The translations under genes were made by a program, and so were the position numbers. From the NCBI RefSeq assembly GCF_032164335.1, contig NZ_CP134152.1, positions 1,302,001 through 1,366,000 on the forward strand: a stretch of DNA of 64,000 nt, written 5' to 3'. Below, piece by piece: positions 9,274-18,092 of the stretch. The DNA comes from Winslowiella toletana. GTDB lineage: Bacteria > Pseudomonadota > Gammaproteobacteria > Enterobacterales > Enterobacteriaceae. The first letter of the stretch is position 1, and every line of letters starts with the position of its first letter. The notes below the pieces were generated by a model. It was given only the letters and a program-made list of their open reading frames with translations. It was not told the DNA's origin and made no database searches.

Positions 9274-9480
9274 TGCTTAATCAGGCAGGTCGCTTGCTGT
9301 GGACTTGATGATAGCCGTGAGGTTCTTCTGAAACGAGAGGCGCTGCCCGATAAGGTCGATGTTCAAATCTTCGGCGCTTTAGAAAACTCTGCTGTGGTGT
9401 TTGCTGGGCTCTTGTTTTCCGGCAGAGACCTTGGAAAAGTTATGTGTTTGTTAGACGGCGATGCGCATCGTTCTGTATAG
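9274..9480 (+). pseudogene. Fragment of a possible TOPRIM/OLD-type ATPase
   Basis: A 68-codon open stretch without a start codon encodes VQIFGALENSAVVFAGLLF and ends KVMCLLDGDAHRSV. The 'LLDGD' end resembles the acidic motif of the TOPRIM domain in OLD-family nucleases. It is too short for a firm call and is treated as a remnant of a larger gene. Confidence 0.25.
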
Positions 9481-9560
9481 GAGAAGCTTAAATCATTTAA
9501 AAATGCCTGACACGAACGGATAGAGTAAAAAAACAAATACGGTGAGACGTTCTTGAGAGG

Positions 9561-9767
9561 TTAATTTTTTTTATTTTTGAAAAATAACTGTAGCAGATAG
9601 AGTGCTGCTTTCACAAAACCTACCATGGTCAGGATTATCACAATAATTTGTGAAATACCCTGTGGAGCCCCATACCACTTTTCGAAACCCACTCCCGCAC
9701 CTTTTAAAAATGATGCTGACAAAAGAACACAAACAAAAATTACCAGTCCACTAATTACTTTCTGCAT
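9561..9767 (-). CDS. Small two-helix membrane protein, probable microcin immunity protein
   Basis: The 68-residue product has two hydrophobic segments (about residues 4-23 and 37-62) separated by a polar loop containing GVGFEKWYGAPQG, and a basic tail FFKNKKN. It starts 42 bases downstream of the broken microcin gene on the same strand with a GGAGTG ribosome-binding site. Small inner-membrane proteins with two or three helices encoded directly after a class II microcin are normally the cognate immunity proteins. Identification rests on size, topology and position; I do not recognise the sequence itself. Confidence 0.55.
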   Translation of the reverse strand: MQKVISGLVIFVCVLLSASFLKGAGVGFEKWYGAPQGISQIIVIILTMVGFVKAALYLLQLFFKNKKN

Positions 9768-9782
9768 TATTTCACTCCGAAT

Positions 9783-9804
9783 ATCCCGGCGTTTCAGCCG
9801 GGAT
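9783..9804 (-). promoter_or_regulatory. Strong hairpin between microcin and immunity genes
   Basis: ATCCCGGC and GCCGGGAT form an 8-bp perfect stem with a 6-nt loop. No U-run follows on either strand, so it is not a standard terminator; it could protect the upstream mRNA end or set the microcin/immunity ratio. Confidence 0.4.
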
Positions 9805-9809
9805 GGTGA

Positions 9810-10121
9810 CTACCAGTGACACTGTCCGCCGATATTGCCAGCACTACTGTTATTGCTACCATTATTAGAAGATGAGCTTCAAGAGAAGCATCCGCCCGCA
9901 ATCGCTCCGCCAGCAAGCCCCAGCCCAACGACTCCGCCTGCCGATCCAGCAATCATTCCACCAATAATTCCGTTATTGCATCCTTCAACGTATGAACTGG
10001 AGGAGGAATTACCGCCATTATTTTTACTGCTGCTGCTGCTGCTGTTACCCGGGCCGTATTTATCTGAATAATTTCCTGCTCCGGAAACCTGTTCCATTTC
10101 CTGTTATGATAACGTTCTCAT
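9810..10121 (-). pseudogene. Class IIa-type microcin precursor gene with two nonsense codons
   Basis: Reading from ATG 10,121 behind AAGGA, the frame is MRTLS, TAA, then QEMEQVSGA, followed by GNYSDKYGPG. With the stop read through this is a 15-residue double-glycine-type leader ending in GA, the same length and ending as the microcin L leader and starting MRTL like the microcin V leader. The mature part is rich in Gly, Ser and Asn, has a hydrophobic core (CNNGIIGGMIAGSAGG) and three Cys; after GGCFS a TGA interrupts, and the frame then continues SSSSNNGSNNSSAGNIGGQC before HW and a final TAG. The glycine-rich core and Cys-terminated tail recall microcin PDI. Total length would be 103 residues. 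From the inner ATG at 10,097 only a leader stub plus core could be made. The gene looks recently inactivated, since the frame is otherwise kept. Confidence 0.7.
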
Positions 10122-10724
10122 ATTCTATATCCTTATTGGTTTAATCCCACCTGTATGTGGCTTATGTAAGGTATCGTAAATTCTTACTTTGTGAAACAAT
10201 AAAAGAATTGTTTTTTCTCTTGGTTATAAAATTCCTTCTGGATATTATAATTATGAGTGGGTTCTTGTATTTTTTAATTTCATAATAAAATCAGCTAATT
10301 GTTATGGGGTTGTGGGTGATGATGCCACCCTAAAGCTTCCAGTATTCCTTACGCTTTACTTGTGCTTTTTTTTATAAATGTGAAATGTGTCTCATTTATA
10401 TTGGGGCAACTCCTCTGGACAGGGAGCTTCTTTGGCGTTCATGGATCCTGAAATAGCAATGCGAACATATAAATTTTATTAAAAAATAAATACATATAGA
10501 AGAATATGATTTTTTATACTTGCTGAAGTAAATAATTTTCTGCGCCCTGATGTTTATCATTACCTGACGTCCGCTGGCAGACACCAAAGCTTCATATTCC
10601 GGGGAAAGAGGTGCTACTCAACTCACACCGGCCAAATGCGAACTACCGGGTAAGCTTGTGCCAGACTGCTATGCTGATGAGTCGGGGGCCTTCTCAGCAT
10701 TTAGGCTAAACCCCGCTGGTACAT
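10122..10724. other. Gene-free AT-rich stretch
   Basis: About 600 bases with no supported gene. The part next to 10,122 should hold the microcin promoter. An open frame on the minus strand near 10,400-10,590 has no ribosome-binding site and an unlikely composition, and is not accepted. No microcin export genes (CvaA/CvaB type) are present. Confidence 0.4.
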
Positions 10725-10994
10725 TGAATCACCGCGGATTTAACAGACACCTCAGAGTCATTTAAGATGACTGATAAGAGAGGTGCCCATGAGCGATAAA
10801 CGTCATCCCGAAGAGTACCAAATTGAAGCGGTTAAACAGGTTGTTGACCGCGGCCATTCATTGCATGCGTCGCCACCCGTCTTGATATCACCACGCACAG
10901 CCTCTACGCCTGGTTAAAAAAGTAGGGCCCTGATTCATCAGCCACTAAAACGCAGCCCGATACTCAGTCTGAGATCCGGCGACTTCAGTAGCCT
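10725..10994 (+). mobile_element. IS3-family OrfA remnant with end sequence
   Basis: A likely left inverted repeat starts at 10,725 (TGAATCACCGCGGATTTAAC). The gene starts at ATG 10,789 as MSDKRHPEEYQIEAVKQVVD, then after a one-base shift continues VATRLDITTHSLYAWLKK, a stop, [20 protein letters not shown]. This is the HTH-bearing OrfA of an IS3-family element. The copy ends abruptly at about 10,994 where an IS911-like piece on the other strand begins. Confidence 0.65.
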
Positions 10995-11163
10995 TTTGAA
11001 ATATATTACTATCCATTTCAACGCGTCGAAGTCTTTTCTTCAGTTCGCGTATTTCAACCTGCTCAGGTGTCATTGGTGACGATATGGGTTATTTTCCCCC
11101 TCGCTCTTCTTTCAGCTGTCGAACCTACTTATCCATAGTGGATTAACCGACATTGATTGCCGG
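10990..11163 (-). mobile_element. IS911-like OrfA remnant, opposite strand
   Basis: The minus strand encodes, with stops, 'INVG' and 'STMDK' then VRQLKEERGGK and [20 protein letters not shown], matching the leucine-zipper part of IS911 OrfA. It abuts the preceding IS3-type remnant head to tail in opposite orientation, so one element probably inserted into or recombined with the other before both decayed. Confidence 0.65.
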
Positions 11164-11296
11164 TTTTATTAGGGATGATCGATAAGATCTTGATAGTCTG
11201 TGAGAAATTAATGGAAAAGGGTTTCAGTTATTGATTAGATTGACTCTTAGTCCACAGTTATCAAAAAAAGGCTGTTAATATCACAAGGATCTTTGT

Positions 11297-12373
11297 TTGA
11301 AACTCACGGATTTAGAATCTCTACTCAACCATCTTAAAACCTTACCTGTTCCGCACGAAAGAGAAGCTAACCTTTTTTCTGTTGGGGCACGAGGACATTA
11401 TGAAAACCCAGTCAGTGACGTGCTGGCATTTTATCTCGATCCTGATGGTGAGCATGGATTAGATACACTGACGCTGGATGCACTGCTGGCTTGTCTGAAA
11501 GAGGCGGGTAACCTCGCATCAGCACTGATTAAACCGCCGGAGCGTGAGGTAAGCACCGTAGCGGGTAATCGTATTGATCTTCTTCTCGAGTCGAATGAAT
11601 GGGTAATGATCATCGAAAATAAAATCGGGCATCTACTGAATAACCCATTTGATGATTACACTGCTTACCTGAATGACGAAAGCTATCGGGAGAAAAAGCC
11701 TTACTACATCGTGCTGTCACCGAATGGTCGCGCACCAGTTGGCTGGACGGGAGTCAGCTATCGTGAGTTTACCCGACAACTGACTCTCCGCCTCGGTGAG
11801 GCTTTTATCAGCGCGCCGCTGAATAAGTGGTTAATTCTGCTACGTGAATATGTGTTACATCTGGAGTCATTGATGATAAATCCAGCCTTCCCCGTGGAAA
11901 CTGAAGAGTTTATCCGTGAAAACCTGCATCGGATACATGAAATGGTGCAACTGAAAAACAGTGTGATTAAGGGGATGATGGAGGAAGGTAGACGTTGGCT
12001 AACTGCGCAATTTAGTCGACAGCAATATGAAGTAAAAGTGACACAGCACACATGGTCCGGCTATCCAGCACTGCGTTTTTCTTTCGAACACTGGACATCA
12101 TATTCCGATGTTGTGTTGTTCCTGCACGGTGAGCCGGAAGAACAATATGAGGTCCGTACCTATACTTGCGAGCTTATCGACGAGGAGCTGCGTGAGCGGG
12201 CAATCTCTGCTTTGAACGTCGAAGGTTGTGAGGGTGATTATTGGGATGAGGGTAAGCGCACGATCATCGGTTTCCGAATCTATCAACCACAAACGACTAA
12301 AACGTCAGCATTATTTACTGAAGTTGCCAAACGTATGCTTCTACTGGATCGCTTTGAGTGTGAGCAACGATAA
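11297..12373 (+). CDS. PD-(D/E)XK nuclease superfamily protein
   Basis: The 358-residue product starts at TTG 11,297 (MKLTDLESLLNHLKTL) behind CAAGGAT. Around residues 88-110 it has NRIDLLLESNEWVMIIENKI, which fits the PD-(D/E)XK core: Asp in 'RIDLLLE', then E-N-K. This arrangement is that of the PDDEXK_4 group (PD-(D/E)XK proteins often found in mobile or defence-linked settings). The second half has no recognisable domain. It has no operon partner: IS remnants lie upstream and a gene-free stretch downstream. Nuclease activity, substrate and any defence role are inference. Confidence 0.65.
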   Translation: MKLTDLESLLNHLKTLPVPHEREANLFSVGARGHYENPVSDVLAFYLDPDGEHGLDTLTLDALLACLKEAGNLASALIKPPEREVSTVAGNRIDLLLESNEWVMIIENKIGHLLNNPFDDYTAYLNDESYREKKPYYIVLSPNGRAPVGWTGVSYREFTRQLTLRLGEAFISAPLNKWLILLREYVLHLESLMINPAFPVETEEFIRENLHRIHEMVQLKNSVIKGMMEEGRRWLTAQFSRQQYEVKVTQHTWSGYPALRFSFEHWTSYSDVVLFLHGEPEEQYEVRTYTCELIDEELRERAISALNVEGCEGDYWDEGKRTIIGFRIYQPQTTKTSALFTEVAKRMLLLDRFECEQR

Positions 12374-12979
12374 TATCGAAAGCGTAGGTCTGTAGTAGAA
12401 ATAACAATGCTCCAGGCGCGTCCGCGTGGGGCTCAGAGCGTCAGCCAGTGTCCTGCGCCCTAATGAGTGCTGTCGCCGCAATCCTGCTATTAATCACATT
12501 CACTCCAAACTATTAATCGTCGTGGCGAGAAAATTACGATGCTTACCTGCTACTGCCGCTGTTTATCTGCTTGCTGATTACTTCAGCCCGAATTAAATAA
12601 TGTGTAAACACGCTGATACCTTAATTAAATGATGCTTAAACATGCTGTTTCTTTTTATGGGGCTTGCACACTTTCATTCATAAACAAATAGCGACTGAGC
12701 TTCAACAAAAATGTCTTTTTTAGGCCATTCCTCTATCGAAAAGCATAATGATAATTACTATCATGTTTTAACTCTATGTTTTTTATTATGAAATAATTCT
12801 TTTAACTACTATGAAACCTTCCTTTAAATAAATTAAGCACGAAATGTCAAGATGAATAACTTCTCTGTTTTTTCAGTGAGATATAGGTAATTAGTGAAAA
12901 CTTTACATAAGGTTGTTTTTAGATAATATTCTTCATCAGAACGAATCACTTATTAATTATTAAATATCAGGAGATAACT
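12374..12979 (+). promoter_or_regulatory. Gene-free stretch upstream of the agmatine genes
   Basis: About 600 bases. The first half includes a scrap resembling the end of a membrane protein (frame around 12,460-12,600 reading AYLLLPLFICLLITSARIK) but nothing intact. The AT-rich second half (12,640-12,979) should contain the promoter of the agmatine operon; the start at 12,980 has a good AGGAG ribosome-binding site. I cannot name a specific operator. Confidence 0.35.
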
Positions 12980-13891
12980 ATGACCAGAATGGTTACGGTG
13001 GCTGCAACTCAAATGCACTGCAGCTGGAATTTAGAGGAAAATATTGCACGAGCAGATAAGCTCATACGCGAAGCACAGGCAAAAGGCGCTAATGTGATTC
13101 TGCTCCAGGAGTTATTTATGTCGCCTTATTTCTGTATTGATCAGGATATGCGTCATTTAACTCTGGCTCAGTCAGTAGATAACAGTCCATTGCTGAGACA
13201 TTTTCAAGCGTTAGCAAAATCACTAAATATTGTTCTGCCCCTTTCTTTTTTTGAGAAAGGAAATAATGCCTATTTCAACTCGCTGGCAATGATTGACGCC
13301 GATGGGTCCATTCTGGGTTATTACCGTAAGACGCATATTCCCAATGATTTTGGTTATCAGGAAAAACAGTATTTTACTCCCGGGGACACCGGTTTCCGCG
13401 TCTGGGATACACAGTTTGGCCGAATTGGGGTCGGTATCTGCTGGGATCAATGGTTTCCTGAAACTCAGCGTTCATTGGCTTTGATGGGTGCGGAATTGAT
13501 TTTTCATCCGACCGCGATAGGTACAGAACCTGGTGAGGGGGTAGGCCAGTATGACAGTCAACCACACTGGACTCATGTGCAATGTGGTGCAGCGGGCGCC
13601 AATATGGTGCCGGTTATCGCATCTAACCGTATCGGTACTGAAGAGAGTAAATTTACTCCCGGCCTCGAAATGACCTTCTATGGCAGCTCCTTTATCGCTG
13701 ATCAAACCGGCACACTCGTCGCTCAGGCCGATAAAGTCTCAGAAGGTATTCTGGTCCATTCCTTTGATCTTGATGCAATCAAACAGCATCGCGACTGGTG
13801 GTGCCTGTTCCGCGATCGTCGCCCCGAAATGTACAACATATTGACAACCTCAGATGGCCGGAATGCTTTCAGTGTGACAGGAGAGAAATAA
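12980..13891 (+). CDS. aguB: N-carbamoylputrescine amidase
   Basis: The 303-residue product is a nitrilase-superfamily amidohydrolase with the full catalytic triad: Glu44 in [13 protein letters not shown], Lys117 in [11 protein letters not shown], and Cys154 in [12 protein letters not shown]. Length and motifs match AguB, which hydrolyses N-carbamoylputrescine to putrescine, CO2 and ammonia in the cytoplasm. The agmatine deiminase gene follows after one base, so the pair forms the complete agmatine-to-putrescine route. A PotE-like antiporter and a decarboxylase follow downstream. Confidence 0.93.
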   Translation: MTRMVTVAATQMHCSWNLEENIARADKLIREAQAKGANVILLQELFMSPYFCIDQDMRHLTLAQSVDNSPLLRHFQALAKSLNIVLPLSFFEKGNNAYFNSLAMIDADGSILGYYRKTHIPNDFGYQEKQYFTPGDTGFRVWDTQFGRIGVGICWDQWFPETQRSLALMGAELIFHPTAIGTEPGEGVGQYDSQPHWTHVQCGAAGANMVPVIASNRIGTEESKFTPGLEMTFYGSSFIADQTGTLVAQADKVSEGILVHSFDLDAIKQHRDWWCLFRDRRPEMYNILTTSDGRNAFSVTGEK

Positions 13892-13892
13892 G

Positions 13893-14993
13893 ATGAGTAC
13901 AACAACACGCGTTACCCGACCTGCACACGATGGATTCTGGATGCCAGCCGAATGGGAGTCTCACGAAGCGATATGGATGCTATGGCCGTACCGAACTGAC
14001 AACTGGCGGGAAGGAGCCAGACCTGCTCAGAAAAATTACGCTGCAGTGGCCGAGGCCATCAGTGTCGCTACGCCAGTGTTTGTTGGTGTCCCAGTGGAAT
14101 GTGTAGATGAGGCGAAACTTATACTGCCTTCTCGGGTCACTATTGTGCCGATGGAAAGCGATGATGCCTGGGTACGCGACTGTGGCCCAACGCTGGTCAT
14201 TAATGAGAAGGGTGAACGCCGTGGTGTCGACTGGATTTTTACCTCTTGGGGTGGAGTCAAAGGCGGACTTTACAATCCCTGGGATAAAGATGAGCAGGTC
14301 GCGCCACAGATCCTGGCCCACCATAACTTCGAACGCTATCAGGCCCCGTTGGTAGTAGAAGGCGGCGGTATTCACGTCGACGGAGAGGGGACCTGCATCG
14401 CAACGGAGGAAGTTCACCTTAATCCGGATCGTAATCCTGCATTGACGAAATCCCAGATCGAGGATTATTTAAGGGATTATCTCAATATTGATAAAGTGAT
14501 CTGGTTACCCTTAGGCGTTTATGAGGATGAAACGTCCGGCCATATTGATAATATGTGTTGCTTCACCAGTCCGGGGGAAGTCGTCCTGACCTGGACGGAT
14601 GATGAAAGTGATCCTCAATACGCCCGGTCAAAAAAAGCGCTTGATGTGCTTGAAAATGAAACAGATGCTAAAGGACGCAAAATAAAAGTCCGAAAATTGC
14701 CCCAGCCTGGTCCACTGTTTATTACGGAAGAAGAAGCGAGCTCCATACAACCCAGTCCAGGCATGAGCCGCGGCGTGGGTCAGCGTCTGGCCGGTTCGTA
14801 TGTCAATTATCTGGTTACAAATGGACGGGTTATATTTCCACAGTTCGATCCGCAAACGGACGCTAAGGCCGTCGCGGTGATTCAGGAAGCATTTCCGCAG
14901 CATAAAATTATACCGTTATCCAGCCGCGAAATATTGCTGGGTGGTGGAAATATTCACTGTATTACGCAGCAAATCCCATCAGGTCGGATTTAA
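13893..14993 (+). CDS. aguA: Agmatine deiminase
   Basis: The 366-residue product belongs to the guanidino-group-modifying (Porphyromonas peptidylarginine deiminase) fold. It carries the N-terminal [19 protein letters not shown], the substrate-site segments [10 protein letters not shown] and [11 protein letters not shown], and the catalytic Cys356 in [12 protein letters not shown]. It converts agmatine to N-carbamoylputrescine plus ammonia. It is separated from aguB by a single base and shares its transcript. The strong hairpin after it may set apart the antiporter gene. The combination produces two ammonia per agmatine. Confidence 0.94.
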   Translation: MSTTTRVTRPAHDGFWMPAEWESHEAIWMLWPYRTDNWREGARPAQKNYAAVAEAISVATPVFVGVPVECVDEAKLILPSRVTIVPMESDDAWVRDCGPTLVINEKGERRGVDWIFTSWGGVKGGLYNPWDKDEQVAPQILAHHNFERYQAPLVVEGGGIHVDGEGTCIATEEVHLNPDRNPALTKSQIEDYLRDYLNIDKVIWLPLGVYEDETSGHIDNMCCFTSPGEVVLTWTDDESDPQYARSKKALDVLENETDAKGRKIKVRKLPQPGPLFITEEEASSIQPSPGMSRGVGQRLAGSYVNYLVTNGRVIFPQFDPQTDAKAVAVIQEAFPQHKIIPLSSREILLGGGNIHCITQQIPSGRI

Positions 14994-15020
14994 ATATCTT
15001 AATACTATTCTAATCACCGG

Positions 15021-15043
15021 TTATCGGGGGCGATCCCCGATAA
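15021..15043 (+). promoter_or_regulatory. Hairpin after aguA
   Basis: TTATCGGGG and CCCCGATAA form a perfect 9-bp stem with a GCGAT loop. No U-run follows, so it is either a factor-dependent terminator, an mRNA 3'-end stabiliser, or a partial attenuator in front of the antiporter gene. Confidence 0.4.
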
Positions 15044-15184
15044 CACCTCCGGTAGACTCCTGCTGAAGACTGTCTGAATAAGAAAGTAGCGATGCGGGAG
15101 TTAAATTAAAAAATATGCATAATCGACTGCGACTGTGCATATTCATTATGATAATTACTTTCTAAAAGTAATAAGGGGATAATT

Positions 15185-16561
15185 ATGGCAGGTTCCCAAA
15201 AGCATAAAATGGGCGCTTTGCAACTGACAATAATCACTGTCGTCAATATGATAGGGTCAGGTATTATTATGCTGCCCTCGCAAATGGCAGGTGTAGGAAA
15301 TATCACTATCTTTTCCTGGATATTAACTTCAGTCGGGGCAATGGCTTTGGCCTATGGATTTGCGAAATGTGGTCGTTACAGTAAAAATATTGGTGGGATG
15401 GGAGGATATGCTCAGTATTCTTTTGGGCGATCGGGTAATATGCTTGCCAACTACACGTATGCTATCGCTATTGTGATTGCTAATGTGGGAGTCGCGATCT
15501 CGGCTGTTGGCTATTTCTGTAATTTTTTTGATATTGAACTTGGTGGTATCGCGACCGCATTGTGGACGATGCTGTTTATCTGGCTGACAACGTTACCTAA
15601 TTTCTGGAGCTCTAAAATAACCGGGCGTATTGGTTCCGTTACCGTATGGGGCGTGATTATACCGGTTATCGGGATCATCATTCTTGGCTGGTTCTGGTTT
15701 AAAACTGACATTTATGTCGCAGGCTGGAATCCCCACCATCTTGGATTTTTTGATGCCCTGCCTCAGGCTCTGGCATTGACGATGTGGGCATTTTTAGGTC
15801 TTGAATCGGCCAGTGCCAATTCCGATGCGGTGGAGAATCCTGAAAAAGCGGTACCGATTGCAGTTTTGGCCGGAACACTTTTTACTGCGGTTATTTATAT
15901 TCTTTCTACTGCGGTTATTGGCGGCATTATTCCTTATCAGGAACTGGCTGCTTCTTCTGCGCCCTTCGGCTTAGTCTATTCACACATGTTTGGCGGTGTT
16001 ACCGGAAAAGTTATCGAGTTGCTGATGTGTATCGCCTGTCTTGGATCATTACTGACCTGGCAGTTCACTACCGGCCAGGTTTTTAAATCCTGCGCAGATG
16101 TCGGCTATTTTTACAAAATATTTGGGAAGATAACTAAACGGGGTGCGCCAGTAATTGGCATGATCATTATTTGTATTATTCAGTCATTGTTTTTGATGAT
16201 GTCCATTACACCAAGCTTCAGTCATGAGTTTAACGTCATTGTCGACTTCTCTGTGGTCATTGATCTTATTCCTTATATTTTATCAATGTCTGCATGCTCC
16301 ACAATTATTAAGTCATCTGATGAATTTAAACAAGGAAAATTAAGCCATTCAAAACTGGTCACAATCGGTATGGTCTGTTTCCTCGCGAATGCCTATACAT
16401 TCTATGCCATTTACAGTTCAGGCAGTCAGGCAGTGGTTTATGGCTCACTGGTTACTTTCGCAGGATGGGTTATCTTTGGCCGGTATACCTCCGCTCAGCA
16501 AAATAAACCTGTAATTGAACAGAGTAATAATGATGAGCAGAAAGAAGTGCTCCAGTCATAA
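15185..16561 (+). CDS. PotE-like basic amino acid/polyamine antiporter (APC family)
   Basis: The 458-residue product has about 12 membrane segments and closely follows E. coli PotE along its length: HKMGALQLTIITVVNMIGSG at the start, GGMGGYAQYSFGRSGN, WNPHHLGFFDALPQALALT, WAFLGLESASANSDAVENPE, and WQFTTGQVFKS. PotE exchanges ornithine for putrescine. Here the gene sits between aguBA and a pyruvoyl-type decarboxylase, so it may import the decarboxylase substrate in exchange for putrescine or agmatine. It starts at 15,185 behind AAGGGG. Exact substrates are inferred. Confidence 0.85.
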   Translation: MAGSQKHKMGALQLTIITVVNMIGSGIIMLPSQMAGVGNITIFSWILTSVGAMALAYGFAKCGRYSKNIGGMGGYAQYSFGRSGNMLANYTYAIAIVIANVGVAISAVGYFCNFFDIELGGIATALWTMLFIWLTTLPNFWSSKITGRIGSVTVWGVIIPVIGIIILGWFWFKTDIYVAGWNPHHLGFFDALPQALALTMWAFLGLESASANSDAVENPEKAVPIAVLAGTLFTAVIYILSTAVIGGIIPYQELAASSAPFGLVYSHMFGGVTGKVIELLMCIACLGSLLTWQFTTGQVFKSCADVGYFYKIFGKITKRGAPVIGMIIICIIQSLFLMMSITPSFSHEFNVIVDFSVVIDLIPYILSMSACSTIIKSSDEFKQGKLSHSKLVTIGMVCFLANAYTFYAIYSSGSQAVVYGSLVTFAGWVIFGRYTSAQQNKPVIEQSNNDEQKEVLQS

Positions 16562-16612
16562 TGTATTTGTTTTTTTTACGGATAAAATTTTATAAATTAA
16601 TCGAGGTTTAAT

Positions 16613-17884
16613 ATGAATAACGAAATCAATCCTTGCGATAAAACCTTCACTATCGGGAAATGGATGCCTTCCGATCAGAAAACACTGACGGAATGGCTAC
16701 TGCGTATTATGAATAAAGCAGAAAATAATGATACGCCACTCCTCCCTGCGGTTCAGAATTTTAAGGATTTTATTGAAAGCGATCCTAAAGCGTACATGTT
16801 TTTTAACCAGATGTTTGATCAGGTTGGCAGAGACAAAAAACTGTCACCAGGCGGACTGCCGCAGGTACGCGATTACCACCATATGCTGAGCATGATCAAT
16901 GTGATTATGACCCATGCCCCCGATTTCGATGAAACCGGGCTGGTGGGTTGTCCGTTCAATGCGCTCTTTGACTGGTCGATGGCAACCCGTGGTGGCTGGG
17001 CTGGGTTTATCAACGAGAAAGTCAACTTGCACCTGAAAGCGATTCTGAACGAATGGGGAAAATTCTTGCGTTCTGCTGACAGTGCTTACGTTCTGAGTGA
17101 TGACCCAAAAAAAGGCTGGTTCGGTAAAGATGCTCTGCACGCTATGCCAACTTTTGTAGAGGATTTCCAGTGTGATCCGCAATTACCGCATTACGGGTTC
17201 CATTCCTGGGATGATTTTTTTACTCGTACTCTACGCGAAGGTGCACGGCCTGTTGCTGAGCCGGATAATGATGCCATCATCATTAACGCTTGTGAGTCAG
17301 CACCTTACCGTGTCGCAACCGATGTCCAGCTGCGGGATAAATTCTGGATTAAAGCTCAGCCTTATGCTCTGCAATTTATGATGGATAACGATCCTCTGGT
17401 CTCTCAGTTTGAGGGCGGCACTATCTATCAGGCGTATCTCAGTGCCTTGAGCTATCATCGCTGGCATTCACCGGTATCAGGTCGTGTGGTGAAAACGCGG
17501 ATGATTGAAGGAACTTATTATTCAGAATCGCTGTATGCCGGTATCGATGCAGCCGGTCCCGATCGCTCGCAGTCGTATATTGCCGAGATTGCCACGCGCG
17601 GTCTTATTTTCATTGAAGCCGATAATCCTGATATCGGTCTGATGTGCGTGATGGCGATTGGTATGGCTGAAGTATCCACCTGTGAAATTACCGCTTTTGA
17701 AGGGCAATATGTCAAAAAAGGCGATCAATTGGGCATGTTCCACTTCGGTGGGTCAACCCATTGCCTGTTCTTCGGCCCTCAGGTGAATATTGAATTTGAT
17801 CTGCATGGTCAGGTTCCTGGACATCACAGCCATAATATACCGGTCAATGCTCAAATTGCTAAAGTTGGCTTGCGTAAAGGCTGA
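16613..17884 (+). CDS. PsiD-like pyruvoyl amino-acid decarboxylase (PS decarboxylase superfamily), copy 1
   Basis: The 423-residue product has an N-terminal PSDC-type domain (about residues 1-170, helical) and a C-terminal phosphatidylserine-decarboxylase domain. Key motifs are WDDFFTRTLREGARPV, YHRWHSPVSGRVVK, FIEADNPDIGLMCVMAIGM, and the self-cleavage site HFGGSTHCLFF with Ser381, which should become the pyruvoyl group. It has no membrane anchor, and resembles fungal soluble decarboxylases such as Psilocybe PsiD (L-tryptophan) far more than the membrane enzyme Psd. Placed directly after a PotE-like antiporter (51-base gap), it is likely an amino-acid decarboxylase rather than a lipid enzyme. 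Arginine, which would feed aguA, and ornithine are attractive substrates, but this is inference. Confidence 0.85.
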   Translation: MNNEINPCDKTFTIGKWMPSDQKTLTEWLLRIMNKAENNDTPLLPAVQNFKDFIESDPKAYMFFNQMFDQVGRDKKLSPGGLPQVRDYHHMLSMINVIMTHAPDFDETGLVGCPFNALFDWSMATRGGWAGFINEKVNLHLKAILNEWGKFLRSADSAYVLSDDPKKGWFGKDALHAMPTFVEDFQCDPQLPHYGFHSWDDFFTRTLREGARPVAEPDNDAIIINACESAPYRVATDVQLRDKFWIKAQPYALQFMMDNDPLVSQFEGGTIYQAYLSALSYHRWHSPVSGRVVKTRMIEGTYYSESLYAGIDAAGPDRSQSYIAEIATRGLIFIEADNPDIGLMCVMAIGMAEVSTCEITAFEGQYVKKGDQLGMFHFGGSTHCLFFGPQVNIEFDLHGQVPGHHSHNIPVNAQIAKVGLRKG

Positions 17885-17927
17885 TTCGTCTCCCACTCAA
17901 AGGGAATGATAATTATATTGCCTGATA

Positions 17928-18083
17928 TGATGCCTTTCATCTTGTTGAAAGGCATCACTGGCGCTGATAAATCAGTAAGGCTCTAAGGTTAATCAACGAC
18001 AGCTGCAAAGTCTTGATGCTGGAATGGCATAAGAATAAGCGCTATGCTCTGAATTATTTTTCCGGGGCAGGAGCCTGCCCCGG
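17928..18083. terminator. Two hairpins between the convergent decarboxylase genes
   Basis: GATGCCTTTCA...TGAAAGGCATC (about 17,928-17,957) is an 11-bp stem, and CCGGGGCAGG-AG-CCTGCCCCGG (about 18,062-18,083) is a perfect 10-bp stem. Neither has a U-run on its transcript side, so they are probable but not classic terminators for the two genes that point at each other. Confidence 0.45.
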
Positions 18084-18092
18084 CTGCGTGAC

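Noticed and set aside
9835-10071. Leu/Pro-rich open frame on the plus strand opposite the microcin gene
   Set aside because: It is the antisense of the Ser/Gly/Asn codon repeats in the microcin; low complexity and no start signal.
10396-10587. 63-residue open frame on the minus strand
   Set aside because: No ribosome-binding site, odd composition and no resemblance to any family; it lies in AT-rich decayed DNA.
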